Of a DNA stretch of 64,000 nucleotides, positions 1 to 9,089 are shown piece after piece. Made by a program: the position numbers and the translations under genes. Location of the stretch: assembly GCF_001667585.1 (NCBI RefSeq), contig NZ_LZJZ01000131.1, forward strand, positions 36,997 through 100,996. The letters are read 5' to 3'. The notes under the pieces are model-generated. The model saw nothing but the letters and a program-made list of their open reading frames with translations. It did no database searches and was not told the DNA's origin. Every line of letters begins with the position of its first letter. Within the stretch, counting starts at the first letter, position 1. The DNA is from Mycobacterium sp. E2733. Its GTDB lineage: Bacteria > Actinomycetota > Actinomycetes > Mycobacteriales > Mycobacteriaceae.

Positions 1-1
1 G

Positions 2-469
2 ACGATCCGCGCCATCGCCGCCGACGCGGGGATCGATCCCGCGATGGTCATGCGGTACTACGGCAGCAAGGACAAGTTGTTCGCCGCGGCGGCCGAGTTC
101 GACTTGCGGTTTCCCGACTTCGCCGCGACCGATCCGGCGCAGGTCGGGCGGTCGTTGGTGCGGCACTTTCTCGAACGCTGGGAGGGCGACGAGGCGCTCG
201 TCATCCTGTTGCGGTCCAGCGCCACCAACGGCGAAGCGGCGCAACGGATGCAGGAGATCTTCGGAACCCAGATCCGGCCGCTGGTCAGCTCGCTTGTGCC
301 GTCGGAGGAAGTCGCCGTGCGGGCGGGGCTCATCGCCACGCAGATCCTGGGGATGGCGTTGTGCCGCTTCGTGTTACGGCTACCACCGGTCGTCGAGATG
401 ACCCGCGACGAAATCGTCGACTGGCTCGGCCCGACCATTCAGCGCTACCTCGGGCTACCGGACGACTGA
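2..469 (+). CDS. TetR-family regulator, C-terminal part (5' end outside window)
   Basis: The reading frame is open from base 2, so the gene begins upstream of the window. The first residues (TIRAIAADAGIDPAMVMRYY) are the end of a TetR DNA-binding domain: the helix-turn-helix with the usual YYGSK(D/E)xL recognition-helix tail. The rest is a helical ligand-binding and dimerisation domain ending in LGLPDD, stop at 467-469. The inducer cannot be inferred. The neighbour accD3 is convergent, so this gene's target is probably upstream of the window. An internal ATG at 44 is not a plausible start, because it would remove the recognition helix. Confidence 0.85.
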   Translation, partial: TIRAIAADAGIDPAMVMRYYGSKDKLFAAAAEFDLRFPDFAATDPAQVGRSLVRHFLERWEGDEALVILLRSSATNGEAAQRMQEIFGTQIRPLVSSLVPSEEVAVRAGLIATQILGMALCRFVLRLPPVVEMTRDEIVDWLGPTIQRYLGLPDD

Positions 470-549
470 CTGGCGAGACATAAACCACGGTGACGTTTGG
501 CGGCGTGTCGAGTGCGTGGTTTACGTGTCGTGAGCCGCCCGGCCGCCGT

Positions 550-2022
550 TCAGGGCAATCCGATGCGCCGATAGCGCTGTAAGCGGGCCGTCAGCCGCTC
601 GCCGGCCGGCAGCGCGCGCAGCGCCTGCACCTCGGCGGCGATGGCGCGCGAGAGTCGCTGGCAGAACTCGACCGGTTCGTCGGCGGCGTCGGGATGCTCC
701 GGCACGACGGCGTCCACGATGCCCGACGCCACCAATTCGGCCGACCGGATGCCCTGCGCCGCAGCGAGTTCGGCGGCGTGATCGGTGTCGCGGAAGACGA
801 TCGCGCTGGCGCCTTCCGGCGGGAGCGGCGCCAGCCAGCCATGCAACGCCGAGAGCACCCGATCGGCGGGCACCATCGCCAGCGCCGGCCCGCCGCTGCC
901 CTGGCCGAGCAGCACCGACACCGTCGGGGTATCGAGGGTCACAAGCTCGGCCAGGCACTGGGCGATCTGGCCGGCCAGCCCGCCCTGTTCAGCCTCGGCC
1001 GACAGCGCGGGCCCTGCGGTGTCGATCACCAGCACCAGCGGCAGGCGCAGCTCGGCGGCGAGCGCCATGCCGCGCCGGGCCTCGCGCAGGGACGCGGGCC
1101 CCACCATCCCGCCAGTCACCCGCTGCTGCCCGAGCACCACCGCGGGCTGACCGGCGAAACGGGCCAGCGCCAGCAGGGTCGTCGCCGCTTCTCCCTGCCC
1201 GGTGCCCGAGAGCAGTACCCGATCGGTGGCCCCGTGGCGCAGCAGCAGCCCGACGCCCGGCCGGTCGGGACGGCGGGACGCCACCACCGAATCCCACGCC
1301 GGCACGTCGGGTAGCGGTTCGGGCGGCGCCGTAGCGGGCAGGGGCTCGGGTGGGTCGGCGATGACGGTCAGCGCGCGGTCCAGCGTGCGCCGCAGCTCGC
1401 CGACCGGGACGACCCCGTCGACCACGCCGTGGCGCTGCAGGTTCTCCGCCGTCTGGACGCCTTCAGGGAAGGGTTCGCCGTAGAGCAGCTGGTATACCCG
1501 GGGCCCGAGGAAACCGATCAGGGCGCCCGGTTCGGCGACGGTGACGTGGCCGAGCGAACCCCATGACGCGAACACCCCGCCGGTGGTCGGATTGCGCAGG
1601 TAGACCAGATAGGGCAGGTGGGCCTGCTTGTGCAGGCGGACGGCTGCGGCGATCTTCACCATCTGCAGGAAGGCGACCGTGCCCTCCTGCATGCGGGTGC
1701 CCCCGGAGCTGGGCGAAGCCAGCAGCGGTAGGCCCTCGGAGGTCGCTCGCTGCATCGCGGCGGTGATCCGTTCGGCCGCGGCCACCCCGATCGAGCCGCC
1801 CAGGAAGCCGAACTCGCAGACCACCACCGCCACCCGGCGTCCGCAGATGCGGCCCTCGCCGGTCAGCACCGATTCGTCCAGACCGGTGGCAGCTCGCGCG
1901 TCCGCCAGCTCTTGCGCGTAGGCCTCGCTGACCGGCACCCCGAGCGGCTCGCTGTCCCAGCGGATGAAGGAGCCCTCGTCGAGCACCGCGTCGCGCAGCT
2001 GAGCAGCCGTGATACGACTCAC
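550..2022 (-). CDS. accD3: Acyl-CoA carboxylase carboxyltransferase subunit, AccD3-like
   Basis: 490 aa, close to the 495 aa of M. tuberculosis AccD3 (Rv0904c), with the same neighbour echA6. The carboxyltransferase moves a carboxyl group from biotin to an acyl-CoA. The N-terminal half resembles bacterial AccD (SSGGTRMQEG near residue 106, then TTGGVFASWG). The C-terminal half resembles AccA (GGPALAMVPADRVLSAL and a PPEGASAIVFR stretch). It is thus a beta-alpha fusion. The Cys4 zinc finger of E. coli AccD is absent. No biotin carboxylase or biotin carrier gene lies nearby, so the partner must be encoded elsewhere. It diverges from echA6 across about 27 bp, which must hold both promoters. Confidence 0.88.
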   Translation of the reverse strand: MSRITAAQLRDAVLDEGSFIRWDSEPLGVPVSEAYAQELADARAATGLDESVLTGEGRICGRRVAVVVCEFGFLGGSIGVAAAERITAAMQRATSEGLPLLASPSSGGTRMQEGTVAFLQMVKIAAAVRLHKQAHLPYLVYLRNPTTGGVFASWGSLGHVTVAEPGALIGFLGPRVYQLLYGEPFPEGVQTAENLQRHGVVDGVVPVGELRRTLDRALTVIADPPEPLPATAPPEPLPDVPAWDSVVASRRPDRPGVGLLLRHGATDRVLLSGTGQGEAATTLLALARFAGQPAVVLGQQRVTGGMVGPASLREARRGMALAAELRLPLVLVIDTAGPALSAEAEQGGLAGQIAQCLAELVTLDTPTVSVLLGQGSGGPALAMVPADRVLSALHGWLAPLPPEGASAIVFRDTDHAAELAAAQGIRSAELVASGIVDAVVPEHPDAADEPVEFCQRLSRAIAAEVQALRALPAGERLTARLQRYRRIGLP

Positions 2023-2049
2023 GACACGAGGCTATATAGGGTGGCTGCC

Positions 2050-2781
2050 ATGATCGGTGTTACCCAGGCCGAAGCCGTGCTGACGATTGAGCTGCAGCGG
2101 CCCGAGCGCCGCAACGCGCTGAATTCACAGCTCGTCGAGGAGCTGCGGGAGGCGTTCCAGAAGGCGAGCGACGGCTCCGTTCGGGCCATCGTGCTGACCG
2201 GCCAGGGGACCGCGTTCTGCGCCGGCGCGGACCTGAGCGGCGACGCGTTCGCCGCCGACTACCCGGACCGGCTCATCGAGCTGCACAAAGTGATGGATAC
2301 CACGCTGATCCCGGTGATCGCCGCCATCAACGGCCCCGCCATCGGCGCGGGGCTGCAGCTGGCCATGCAATGCGATCTGCGGGTCGTCGCACCGGACGCG
2401 TTCTTTCAATTTCCGACGTCGAAATACGGTCTGGCGCTTGATAACTGGAGCATCCGGCGGTTGTCTTCGCTGGTCGGTCACGGGCGGGCCCGCGCGATGC
2501 TGCTGGCCGCGGAGAAGCTGACCGCCGATGCGGCGCTGCAGACCGGAATGGCCAACCGCATCGGAACGCTGGCCGACGCCCAAGCGTGGGCCACCGAGAT
2601 CGCCGGCCTGGCACCGCTGGCGATTCAGCATGCCAAGCGGGTGCTGAACGACGACGGCGCCATCGAGGAGGCCGGGCCCGTGCACAAGGAGCTCTTCGAG
2701 AGAGCGTGGGCGAGCCAGGACGTGATCGAGGCGCAGGTCGCCCGCATCGAGAAGCGACCGCCGAAGTTCCAGGGGGCCTGA
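2050..2781 (+). CDS. echA6: Enoyl-CoA hydratase/isomerase-family protein EchA6
   Basis: 243 aa, the length of M. tuberculosis EchA6 (Rv0905), and very similar to it throughout as I recall that sequence. Crotonase-fold features are visible: FCAGADLSGDAF (oxyanion hole, about residues 57-68), NGPAIGAGLQLAMQCDLR, and FPTSKYGLALDNWSIRR. From knowledge of the family, EchA6 lacks the catalytic glutamates of true hydratases, binds long-chain acyl-CoAs and feeds FAS-II for mycolic acid synthesis. ATG 2050 gives the conserved MIGVTQAEAV start; an in-frame GTG at 2041 is an alternative. The gene diverges from accD3 and is followed 5 bp later by a hydrolase. Confidence 0.92.
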   Translation: MIGVTQAEAVLTIELQRPERRNALNSQLVEELREAFQKASDGSVRAIVLTGQGTAFCAGADLSGDAFAADYPDRLIELHKVMDTTLIPVIAAINGPAIGAGLQLAMQCDLRVVAPDAFFQFPTSKYGLALDNWSIRRLSSLVGHGRARAMLLAAEKLTADAALQTGMANRIGTLADAQAWATEIAGLAPLAIQHAKRVLNDDGAIEEAGPVHKELFERAWASQDVIEAQVARIEKRPPKFQGA

Positions 2782-2786
2782 TCGCC

Positions 2787-3899
2787 ATGCTGCGGGGGGC
2801 GCTGCGACTGGCCGCCGGCACGGCTTCGCTGGCGGCCGGCGGCTGGGTAGTGCGGGCGCTGCACGGCGCGCCTGCCGCCCTCGGCGCCCATCCCGTCGCG
2901 ATCAGGGCGGTGGCGGAGGGGTCACCGAACTACCGTGACGGCGCATTCGTCAACCTCGACCCCGCGTCCAATCTCATGATGGATCGCGAAGAACTGCGGC
3001 TGGTCGCGTGGGAGCTCATCGGCAGCCGGGGCGTGAGCCGGCCGGCTGCGCCAATCCCGTTGGCCGCGCCGGCGATCTTCGACGGTGACCCCGGCCGGCT
3101 CGCCGTCAGCTGGTTCGGTCACTCGACGGCGCTGCTGGAAATCGACGGTTACCGGGTGCTCACCGATCCGGTCTGGAGCGACCGATGCTCACCGTCGGAC
3201 ATCGTCGGACCGCAGCGGCTGCACCCGCCGCCGGTGCAATTGGAAGGGTTGCCCGCCGTCGACGCGGTGGTGATCAGCCATGACCACTACGACCACCTCG
3301 ATATCGACACGGTGACCGCGCTGGCCCACACGCAGCGGGCCCCGTTCTTCGTGCCGCTCGGTGTCGGCGCCCATCTGCGCGCCTGGGGGATACCGGAGCA
3401 CCGCATCGTCGAGCTCGATTGGCATCAGAGCGGCCTGGTCGACGAGCTGACCGTGACTTGCTTACCGGCGCGGCACTTTTCGGGCCGCTTCCTGGACCGC
3501 AACACCACGTTGTGGGCGTCGTGGGCCTTCGCCGGTCCGAATCATCGCGCCTACTTCGGCGGCGACACGGGCTACACCCAGAGCTTTGCGCAGATCGGCG
3601 CCGACCATGGACCGTTCGACCTGACGCTGTTGCCCATCGGCGCCTACAACACCGCGTGGCCGGACGTCCACATGAACCCCGAGGAAGCGGTCCGGGCGCA
3701 CCTGGACCTCACCGGCGATGGACTGCTCGTGCCGATTCATTGGGGCACGTTCCGGCTGGCTCCCCATCCGTGGGCTGAGCCGGTCGAACGTTTGCTCGCC
3801 GCTGCGGAACCGGAACGGGTCGAAGTGGCGGTCCCCGCCCCCGGCCAACGCGTCGATCGCGCGGCGCCGCCGAAATCGAATCCCTGGTGGAGGCTCTGA
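2787..3899 (+). CDS. Metallo-beta-lactamase-fold hydrolase (NAPE-PLD/UlaG-like), Rv0906 homologue
   Basis: 370 aa, against about 372 for Rv0906. An Ala-rich N-terminal segment (LRLAAGTASLAAGGWVV) could be a signal peptide or membrane anchor. The HxHxDH motif reads SHDHYDHLD near residue 165. Further metal ligands are in LPARHFSGRFLDRN, FGGDTGYT and LVPIHWGTF. This pattern fits the N-acyl-phosphatidylethanolamine phospholipase D / UlaG branch, so a phosphodiester or lactone substrate is possible, but none can be assigned. Five bases separate it from echA6, so they are probably co-transcribed. The upstream reading frame overlaps echA6, and ATG 2787 is the first start after it. Confidence 0.85.
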   Translation: MLRGALRLAAGTASLAAGGWVVRALHGAPAALGAHPVAIRAVAEGSPNYRDGAFVNLDPASNLMMDREELRLVAWELIGSRGVSRPAAPIPLAAPAIFDGDPGRLAVSWFGHSTALLEIDGYRVLTDPVWSDRCSPSDIVGPQRLHPPPVQLEGLPAVDAVVISHDHYDHLDIDTVTALAHTQRAPFFVPLGVGAHLRAWGIPEHRIVELDWHQSGLVDELTVTCLPARHFSGRFLDRNTTLWASWAFAGPNHRAYFGGDTGYTQSFAQIGADHGPFDLTLLPIGAYNTAWPDVHMNPEEAVRAHLDLTGDGLLVPIHWGTFRLAPHPWAEPVERLLAAAEPERVEVAVPAPGQRVDRAAPPKSNPWWRL

Positions 3900-3937
3900 T
3901 TCGGGGTCTGGCAGCTTCCCCACGTTAGAGTTTCGCC

Positions 3938-5515
3938 ATGACGAAACGCGCGGCCGCGGCCGTTGCCACGGTGCTGCTGGGCCTAGCCGGATGTGGGCCG
4001 GCGCAACCGGTATCCCGCCCGCCCGCGCTCTCTGACGCACCGCCCAACGAGGTGTCCGGTCTGGCGATCCCCGCCGGACGCATCGACGAGGCGGTCGCCA
4101 AGGTCGACGGCATGGTCGGCGACCTGATGAAGGGCACCGGCGTCCCGGGCATGGCCGTGGCCATCGTCCGCGGGGGAAACGTACTGTACGCCAAGGGTTT
4201 CGGCATCAAGGATGTGACCAAGGGACAGGCCCAGGACAACAAGGTGGACGCCGACACCGTCTTTCAGTTGGCCTCGGTGTCCAAGTCGGTCGGTTCGACG
4301 GTGGTCGCACGTGAAGTCAGCGACAATGTCGTCGCGTGGGACACCCCGGTGGCGTCGAAGCTGCCGTGGTTCACGTTGAGCGATCCCTACGTCACCGCCC
4401 ACGTCACCGTCGCCGACCTGTATTCGCATCGCTCCGGGCTGCCCGACCACGCCGGTGACAAACTCGAAGATCTGGGCTACGACCGTCGACAGACCCTCGA
4501 ACGGCTGAAGTTTCTGCCGTTGGCCCCGTTTCGAATCAGCTACGCCTACACCAACTATGGAGTGACCGCAGCGGCCGAGGCGGTGGCGGCCGCGGCGGGC
4601 AAGTCATGGGAGGACCTGTCCGACGAGGTGCTCTACCGCCCCCTGGGGATGACGTCGACCAGTTCGCGGTTCGCCGACTTCCTCGCCCGGCCCAACCACG
4701 CGGTCAATCACATCAAGATCGCCGACAAGTGGGAGGCCCGATTCCAGCGCGATCCGGATCCGCAGTCACCCGCGGGCGGAGTGAGCTCGTCGGTGAACGA
4801 CATGGCCCACTGGCTGATGATGTTGTTGGGCAACGGAACTTACAGCGGTCGGCGCATCGCGTCGCCGGAGGCCCTGCTGGCCGCCACCAGCCCGCAGATG
4901 GTTTCCGCGCCCGCAAGGACGCCCAAGGCGCGCGCCGGGTTCTACGGATACGGCTTCAACGCGTCGGTCGACTCGTCTGGGCGCACCGAATACAGCCACT
5001 CAGGCGCATTCGATTTGGGGGCGGCGACAAACTTCGTGGTGATGCCCTCGGAGGACGTGGGCATCATCGCGCTGACGAACGGCGCGCCCTACGGCATCCC
5101 GGAAACGCTCACCACCGAATTCATGGATCTCGTGCAGTACGGCCAGATTCGTGAGGATTGGGCGGCTCTGTACAAGAAGGCGATCGGTTGGCTGAACAAC
5201 CCGGAGGGGTCGCTGGTCGGCAAGCAGCCACCGGCCAACCCGGCGCCGGCCAGGCCGCTCGGCGACTACGCCGGCGTGTATGCCAGCGAATACTGGGGCC
5301 CGGCCGTCGTCACCGAACACGATGGTTCCCTCCAGCTGGCGATGGGTCCCAAGAACCGGACGGTCAGGCTGACGCACTGGGACGGCGACACCTTCACCTT
5401 CGGTTTGACCGACGAAAACGCCCCGCCCGGAACGATTTCCAAGGCAACCTTCGCGGGAACCACGCTGAACCTGGAGTACTACGACTCGGACAAGCTGGGA
5501 ACGTTCGCCCGATGA
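3938..5515 (+). CDS. Lipoprotein serine hydrolase, beta-lactamase/class C PBP family (Rv0907-like)
   Basis: 525 aa. The start MTKRAAAAVATVLLGLAGCG carries a lipobox (LAGC) with the lipidated cysteine at residue 19, so the protein should be anchored on the outer face of the membrane. The penicillin-binding-protein-like domain shows SVSK near residue 111 (SxxK nucleophile), YTNYG near 202 (YxN) and an HSGAFDLG stretch near 349 in the place of the KTG box. A C-terminal beta domain follows from about 440. Such proteins act as esterases or D-amino peptidases; beta-lactam hydrolysis is not implied. Its stop overlaps the ctpE start (ATGA at 5512-5515), implying translational coupling. Confidence 0.87.
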   Translation: MTKRAAAAVATVLLGLAGCGPAQPVSRPPALSDAPPNEVSGLAIPAGRIDEAVAKVDGMVGDLMKGTGVPGMAVAIVRGGNVLYAKGFGIKDVTKGQAQDNKVDADTVFQLASVSKSVGSTVVAREVSDNVVAWDTPVASKLPWFTLSDPYVTAHVTVADLYSHRSGLPDHAGDKLEDLGYDRRQTLERLKFLPLAPFRISYAYTNYGVTAAAEAVAAAAGKSWEDLSDEVLYRPLGMTSTSSRFADFLARPNHAVNHIKIADKWEARFQRDPDPQSPAGGVSSSVNDMAHWLMMLLGNGTYSGRRIASPEALLAATSPQMVSAPARTPKARAGFYGYGFNASVDSSGRTEYSHSGAFDLGAATNFVVMPSEDVGIIALTNGAPYGIPETLTTEFMDLVQYGQIREDWAALYKKAIGWLNNPEGSLVGKQPPANPAPARPLGDYAGVYASEYWGPAVVTEHDGSLQLAMGPKNRTVRLTHWDGDTFTFGLTDENAPPGTISKATFAGTTLNLEYYDSDKLGTFAR

Positions 5516-7884
5516 TCGCCGGCCTGACCGATGCCGAGGTGGCGCAGCGGGTCGCTGACGGCAAGAGCAACGCGGTCCGGGAACGCGCCACCCGCAGCAT
5601 CACGGACATCGTGCGGGCGAACGTCTTTACCCGGATCAACGCGATACTTGGGGTGCTGCTGCTGATCGTACTGGCGACGGGCTCGCTGATCAACGGGATG
5701 TTCGGCCTGCTCATCATCGCGAACAGTGTCGTCGGCATGGTTCAGGAGATCCGTGCCAAACAGACGCTAGATGCGCTGGCCATCGTCGGACAGGCGAAAC
5801 CGTTGGTGCGCAGGCAGTCCGGGACGCGCACCCTGGCACCATCCGAGGTGGTGCTCGACGACATCATCGAACTGGGGCCCGGGGACCAAGTCGTGGTCGA
5901 CGGCGAGATCGTCGAGGAGGCGAACCTGGAGGTCGACGAGTCGTTGCTGACCGGGGAGGCCGACCCGATGGCGAAGGGCATCAGGGACGCGGTCATGTCG
6001 GGCAGCTTCGTCGTCGCCGGCACGGGCGCCTACCGCGCCACCAAGGTCGGGCCGGAGGCATACGCGGCCAAGCTGGCCGAGGAGGCCAGCAAGTTCACGT
6101 TGGTCAAATCCGAACTGCGCAATGGGATTAACCGTATCCTGCAGTTCATCACCTACCTGTTGGTGCCGGCGGGTCTGCTGACTATCTACACCCAGTTCTT
6201 CACCACCCACGCGGGCTGGCGACAGTCCGTGCTCCGGACGGTGGGCGCGCTGGTGCCGATGGTGCCGGAAGGCCTGGTCTTGCTGACGTCGGTCGCGTTC
6301 GCGGTCGGGGTGATCCGGCTCGGGCAGCGCCGTTGCCTGGTGCAGGAGCTGCCCGCTATCGAGGGCCTCGCCCGGGTCGATGTGGTCTGCGCGGACAAGA
6401 CGGGCACCCTGACCGAGAACGGCATGCGCGTCGCGGCCGTCGAAGAACTCGACGCGGCGCAGCGCGACGGGGTCGCGGACGCGCTGGCGGCGTTGGCCGC
6501 CGCCGACCCGCGCCCCAACGCGAGCATGCAGGCGATCGCCGAGACCTACCAGCGCCCACCCCCCTGGATCGCCACGGCCACTGCGCCTTTCAAATCGGCC
6601 ACCAAGTGGAGCGGGGTGTCCTTCGGGGACAATGGCAACTGGGTGATCGGGGCGCCGGATGTGCTGCTCGACCCGGCGTCGACGGCGGTCGAACAGGCCG
6701 AGCGGATCGGTGCGCAGGGTTTGCGGGTGTTGCTGGTGGGCACCGGCGACGTCGCCGTCGATCATCCGGACGCGCCAGGCCGCGTTACCCCCGTAGCGCT
6801 GGTGGTTCTCGAGCAACGGGTGCGTCCGGACGCCGCCGAGACGCTGGATTATTTTTCTGAGCAGGATGTTTCGGTAAAGGTGATTTCCGGCGACAACGCG
6901 GTGTCGGTCGGCGCCGTCGCCGACAAGCTCGGACTGCGCGGGGAGACGATGGATGCGCGCCGGCTGCCGGCGGAGCCCGCGCAGTTGGCCGACGCACTGG
7001 ACACCCACACCACGTTCGGCCGGGTGCGGCCCGACCAGAAGCGGGCGATCGTGCACGCCCTGCAATCGCACGGGCACACGGTCGCGATGACCGGCGACGG
7101 CGTCAACGACGTGCTGGCCCTCAAGGATGCCGACATCGGTGTCGCGATGGGCTCCGGCAGCCCGGCATCGCGTGCCGTCGCGCAGATCGTGTTGCTGGAC
7201 AACAGGTTTGCCACCCTGCCATATGTCGTCGCCGAGGGCCGGCGGGTAATCGGCAACATCGAGCGGGTCGCCAACCTGTTCTTGACCAAGACCGTCTATT
7301 CGGTGCTGCTGGCGCTGCTCGTCGGCATCGAATGCCTGTTTGCCAAACCGCTCCAAGCCGATCCCCTGCTGTATCCGTTCCAGCCGATTCACGTCACCAT
7401 CGCGGCGTGGTTCACCATCGGAATCCCGTCGTTCATCCTGTCCCTCGCCCCCAACAACGAACGCGCCTACCCGGGCTTCGTGCGGCGGGTGCTGAGCTCG
7501 GCCCTGCCCTCCGGGCTCATCGTCGGCACCGCGACTTTCGCGTCCTACCTGCTGGCCTATCACGGCCGGCACGCGACGTTCCAGCAACAGGAGCAGGCGT
7601 CGACCGCGGCCCTGATCACGCTGCTGATGTCGGCGGTGTGGGTACTCGCGGTGGTCGCGCGCCCCTACCAGTGGTGGCGGGTCGCGCTGGTGGTCGCCTC
7701 CGGCCTGGCCTATGTGGTGATCTTCAGCATCCCGCTGGCCCGCCGGGCGTTCTTGCTCGACCCCTCCGATGTCGTGGTGACCTCGACCGCGGTGGGGATC
7801 GGCCTGCTGGGCGCCGGCGCCATCGAGGCGATGTGGTGGATCCGGGCACGGCTGCTGGGCATGCAGCCGCGGCTGTGGCGCTAA
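5512..7884 (+). CDS. ctpE: P-type cation ATPase CtpE
   Basis: 790 aa from ATG 5512 (MIAGLTDAEVAQRV), which overlaps the preceding stop; M. tuberculosis CtpE has 797 aa. P-type ATPase motifs are complete: LLTGEADP (actuator), DKTGTLTENG with the phosphorylated Asp near residue 300, and GDGVNDVLALKDADIGVAMGSG (hinge). There is no N-terminal heavy-metal domain or CPC motif; the M4 motif is PMVPEG. The hydrophobic segments fit about ten membrane helices. CtpE is known in mycobacteria as a calcium uptake pump. Longer reading frames upstream run inside the hydrolase gene and are rejected. Confidence 0.93.
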   Translation: MIAGLTDAEVAQRVADGKSNAVRERATRSITDIVRANVFTRINAILGVLLLIVLATGSLINGMFGLLIIANSVVGMVQEIRAKQTLDALAIVGQAKPLVRRQSGTRTLAPSEVVLDDIIELGPGDQVVVDGEIVEEANLEVDESLLTGEADPMAKGIRDAVMSGSFVVAGTGAYRATKVGPEAYAAKLAEEASKFTLVKSELRNGINRILQFITYLLVPAGLLTIYTQFFTTHAGWRQSVLRTVGALVPMVPEGLVLLTSVAFAVGVIRLGQRRCLVQELPAIEGLARVDVVCADKTGTLTENGMRVAAVEELDAAQRDGVADALAALAAADPRPNASMQAIAETYQRPPPWIATATAPFKSATKWSGVSFGDNGNWVIGAPDVLLDPASTAVEQAERIGAQGLRVLLVGTGDVAVDHPDAPGRVTPVALVVLEQRVRPDAAETLDYFSEQDVSVKVISGDNAVSVGAVADKLGLRGETMDARRLPAEPAQLADALDTHTTFGRVRPDQKRAIVHALQSHGHTVAMTGDGVNDVLALKDADIGVAMGSGSPASRAVAQIVLLDNRFATLPYVVAEGRRVIGNIERVANLFLTKTVYSVLLALLVGIECLFAKPLQADPLLYPFQPIHVTIAAWFTIGIPSFILSLAPNNERAYPGFVRRVLSSALPSGLIVGTATFASYLLAYHGRHATFQQQEQASTAALITLLMSAVWVLAVVARPYQWWRVALVVASGLAYVVIFSIPLARRAFLLDPSDVVVTSTAVGIGLLGAGAIEAMWWIRARLLGMQPRLWR

Positions 7885-7926
7885 CGGCCGGGCCAAGTAG
7901 GATTTCGGCGGGGAAAGGACGGGTAC

Positions 7927-8115
7927 ATGGGATTCCTGGACAAGGCCAAAGACCTGTTGTCGCAGAACGCCGACAAGGTCGGGACCGCTATCGACAAGGC
8001 CGGCGAATTCGTCGACGAGAAGACGCAGGGCAAGTACTCCGACACCATCCATAAAGTGCAGGAAGAGGCCAAGAAAGCGGCCGAGTCCGCGGCTAAAGGC
8101 GACGACCAGAACTGA
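7927..8115 (+). CDS. Small antitoxin-like protein (MT0933 family, Rv0909-like)
   Basis: 62 aa, highly charged and predicted helical: MGFLDKAKDLLSQNADKVG followed by KAGEFVDEKTQGKY and a KKAAESAAKGD tail. This is the MT0933-like antitoxin family, in which Rv0909 is paired with the toxin Rv0910. The next gene starts 4 bp downstream and has the expected partner fold. An AAAGGAC ribosome-binding site lies just upstream of the ATG. The antitoxin role comes from family knowledge and is not visible in the sequence. Confidence 0.8.
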   Translation: MGFLDKAKDLLSQNADKVGTAIDKAGEFVDEKTQGKYSDTIHKVQEEAKKAAESAAKGDDQN

Positions 8116-8119
8116 GCTC

Positions 8120-8593
8120 ATGGCGAAACTCTCCGGATCCATCGACGTCCCGCTGCCACCCGAGGTGGCCTGGAAGCATGCCTCCGACCTGTCCCGGTAC
8201 AAGGATTGGCTGACCATTCACCGGGTATGGCGCAGCAAACTGCCCGACGGCATCGACAAGGGCACGGTCGTGGAGTCGATCGTCGAAGTCAAGGGCATGT
8301 ACAACCGGATCAGGTGGACGGTCGTGCGCTACAAGCCACCGGAAGGGATGACCCTCAACGGTGACGGCGTCGGCGGCGTCAAGGTCAAGCTGATGGCCAA
8401 AGTTCAGCCCGCGGAAGAGGGCTCGATCGTCAGCTTCGACGTCCACCTCGGCGGCCCCGCGCTGTTCGGGCCCATCGGCATGATCGTCGCCGCCGCGCTG
8501 CGGGGCGACATCGACATGTCGCTGCAGAACTTCGTCACTGTGTTCACCCGGCCCGACCCCGGCATGAACGGTTCCGGCGGCGGTCGTCGCTGA
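8120..8593 (+). CDS. SRPBCC/polyketide-cyclase-like protein, Rv0910-type toxin candidate
   Basis: 157 aa. Begins MAKLSGSIDVPLPPEVAWKH, the opening strand and helix of the START/SRPBCC (Bet v1) fold. It then has the WRSKLPDGIDKGTVVESIVEVKG pattern of mycobacterial SRPBCC proteins. Rv0910, the H37Rv equivalent, is described as a toxin neutralised by Rv0909. The fold normally makes a hydrophobic ligand pocket, so lipid binding is the main alternative. It is separated from the antitoxin-like gene by 4 bp and is clearly in the same operon. Confidence 0.78.
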   Translation: MAKLSGSIDVPLPPEVAWKHASDLSRYKDWLTIHRVWRSKLPDGIDKGTVVESIVEVKGMYNRIRWTVVRYKPPEGMTLNGDGVGGVKVKLMAKVQPAEEGSIVSFDVHLGGPALFGPIGMIVAAALRGDIDMSLQNFVTVFTRPDPGMNGSGGGRR

Positions 8594-8656
8594 CCGACGA
8601 GCGCCACGCTGGCGTGACGTTCCCGGGTCCGTCGGACGTCGGCTAATCTCGCTTGC

Positions 8657-9085
8657 ATGAATCGCCGGCTGCGTCCTGGTTGGCTGGTGGCACTTTTCGC
8701 GTTGCTGATCTCGGCCAGCGCGTGGCTGCCGTGGTTGACGACCTCGGTCAACGGCGGGGGCTGGGCCAACGCCATCGGAGGCGCCCACGGGAACTTGGAA
8801 CTGCCGCGCGGGTTCGGCGCGGGCCAGCTCATCGTGCTGCTGTCCTCGGCGCTGCTGGTGACCGGCGCGATGGTCGGCCGCGGCCTATCCGTCAGGCTCG
8901 CTTCGGTTGCCGCGCTGGTGATTTCGCTGTTGATCGTCGCGCTCATGGCGTGGTACTACAAGCTCAACGTCAATCCACCGGTAGCGGCCCAATATGGGCT
9001 GTACGTCGGCGTCGTCGCGGCGATCTGTGCGGTGGTGTGCTCGATTGCGGCGGTCATCGCGGCCCTGACTTCGTCCGGCCGCTGA
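8657..9085 (+). CDS. Small four-helix membrane protein (Rv0912-like)
   Basis: 142 aa with four hydrophobic segments: about residues 8-28 (GWLVALFALLISASAWLPWL), 57-75, 83-100 and 114-135. The first ends in a PWL turn typical of small actinobacterial membrane proteins with a short extracytoplasmic loop. No catalytic motif is visible. It corresponds in position to Rv0912 of M. tuberculosis. Function unknown. It is convergent with the VOC gene, with 4 bp between the stops. Confidence 0.75.
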   Translation: MNRRLRPGWLVALFALLISASAWLPWLTTSVNGGGWANAIGGAHGNLELPRGFGAGQLIVLLSSALLVTGAMVGRGLSVRLASVAALVISLLIVALMAWYYKLNVNPPVAAQYGLYVGVVAAICAVVCSIAAVIAALTSSGR

Positions 9086-9089
9086 GGTT

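Noticed and set aside
5767..8217. 816-codon open frame on the minus strand opposite ctpE
   Set aside because: It is a mirror of ctpE caused by high GC; composition is His/Arg/Asp-biased with no domain.
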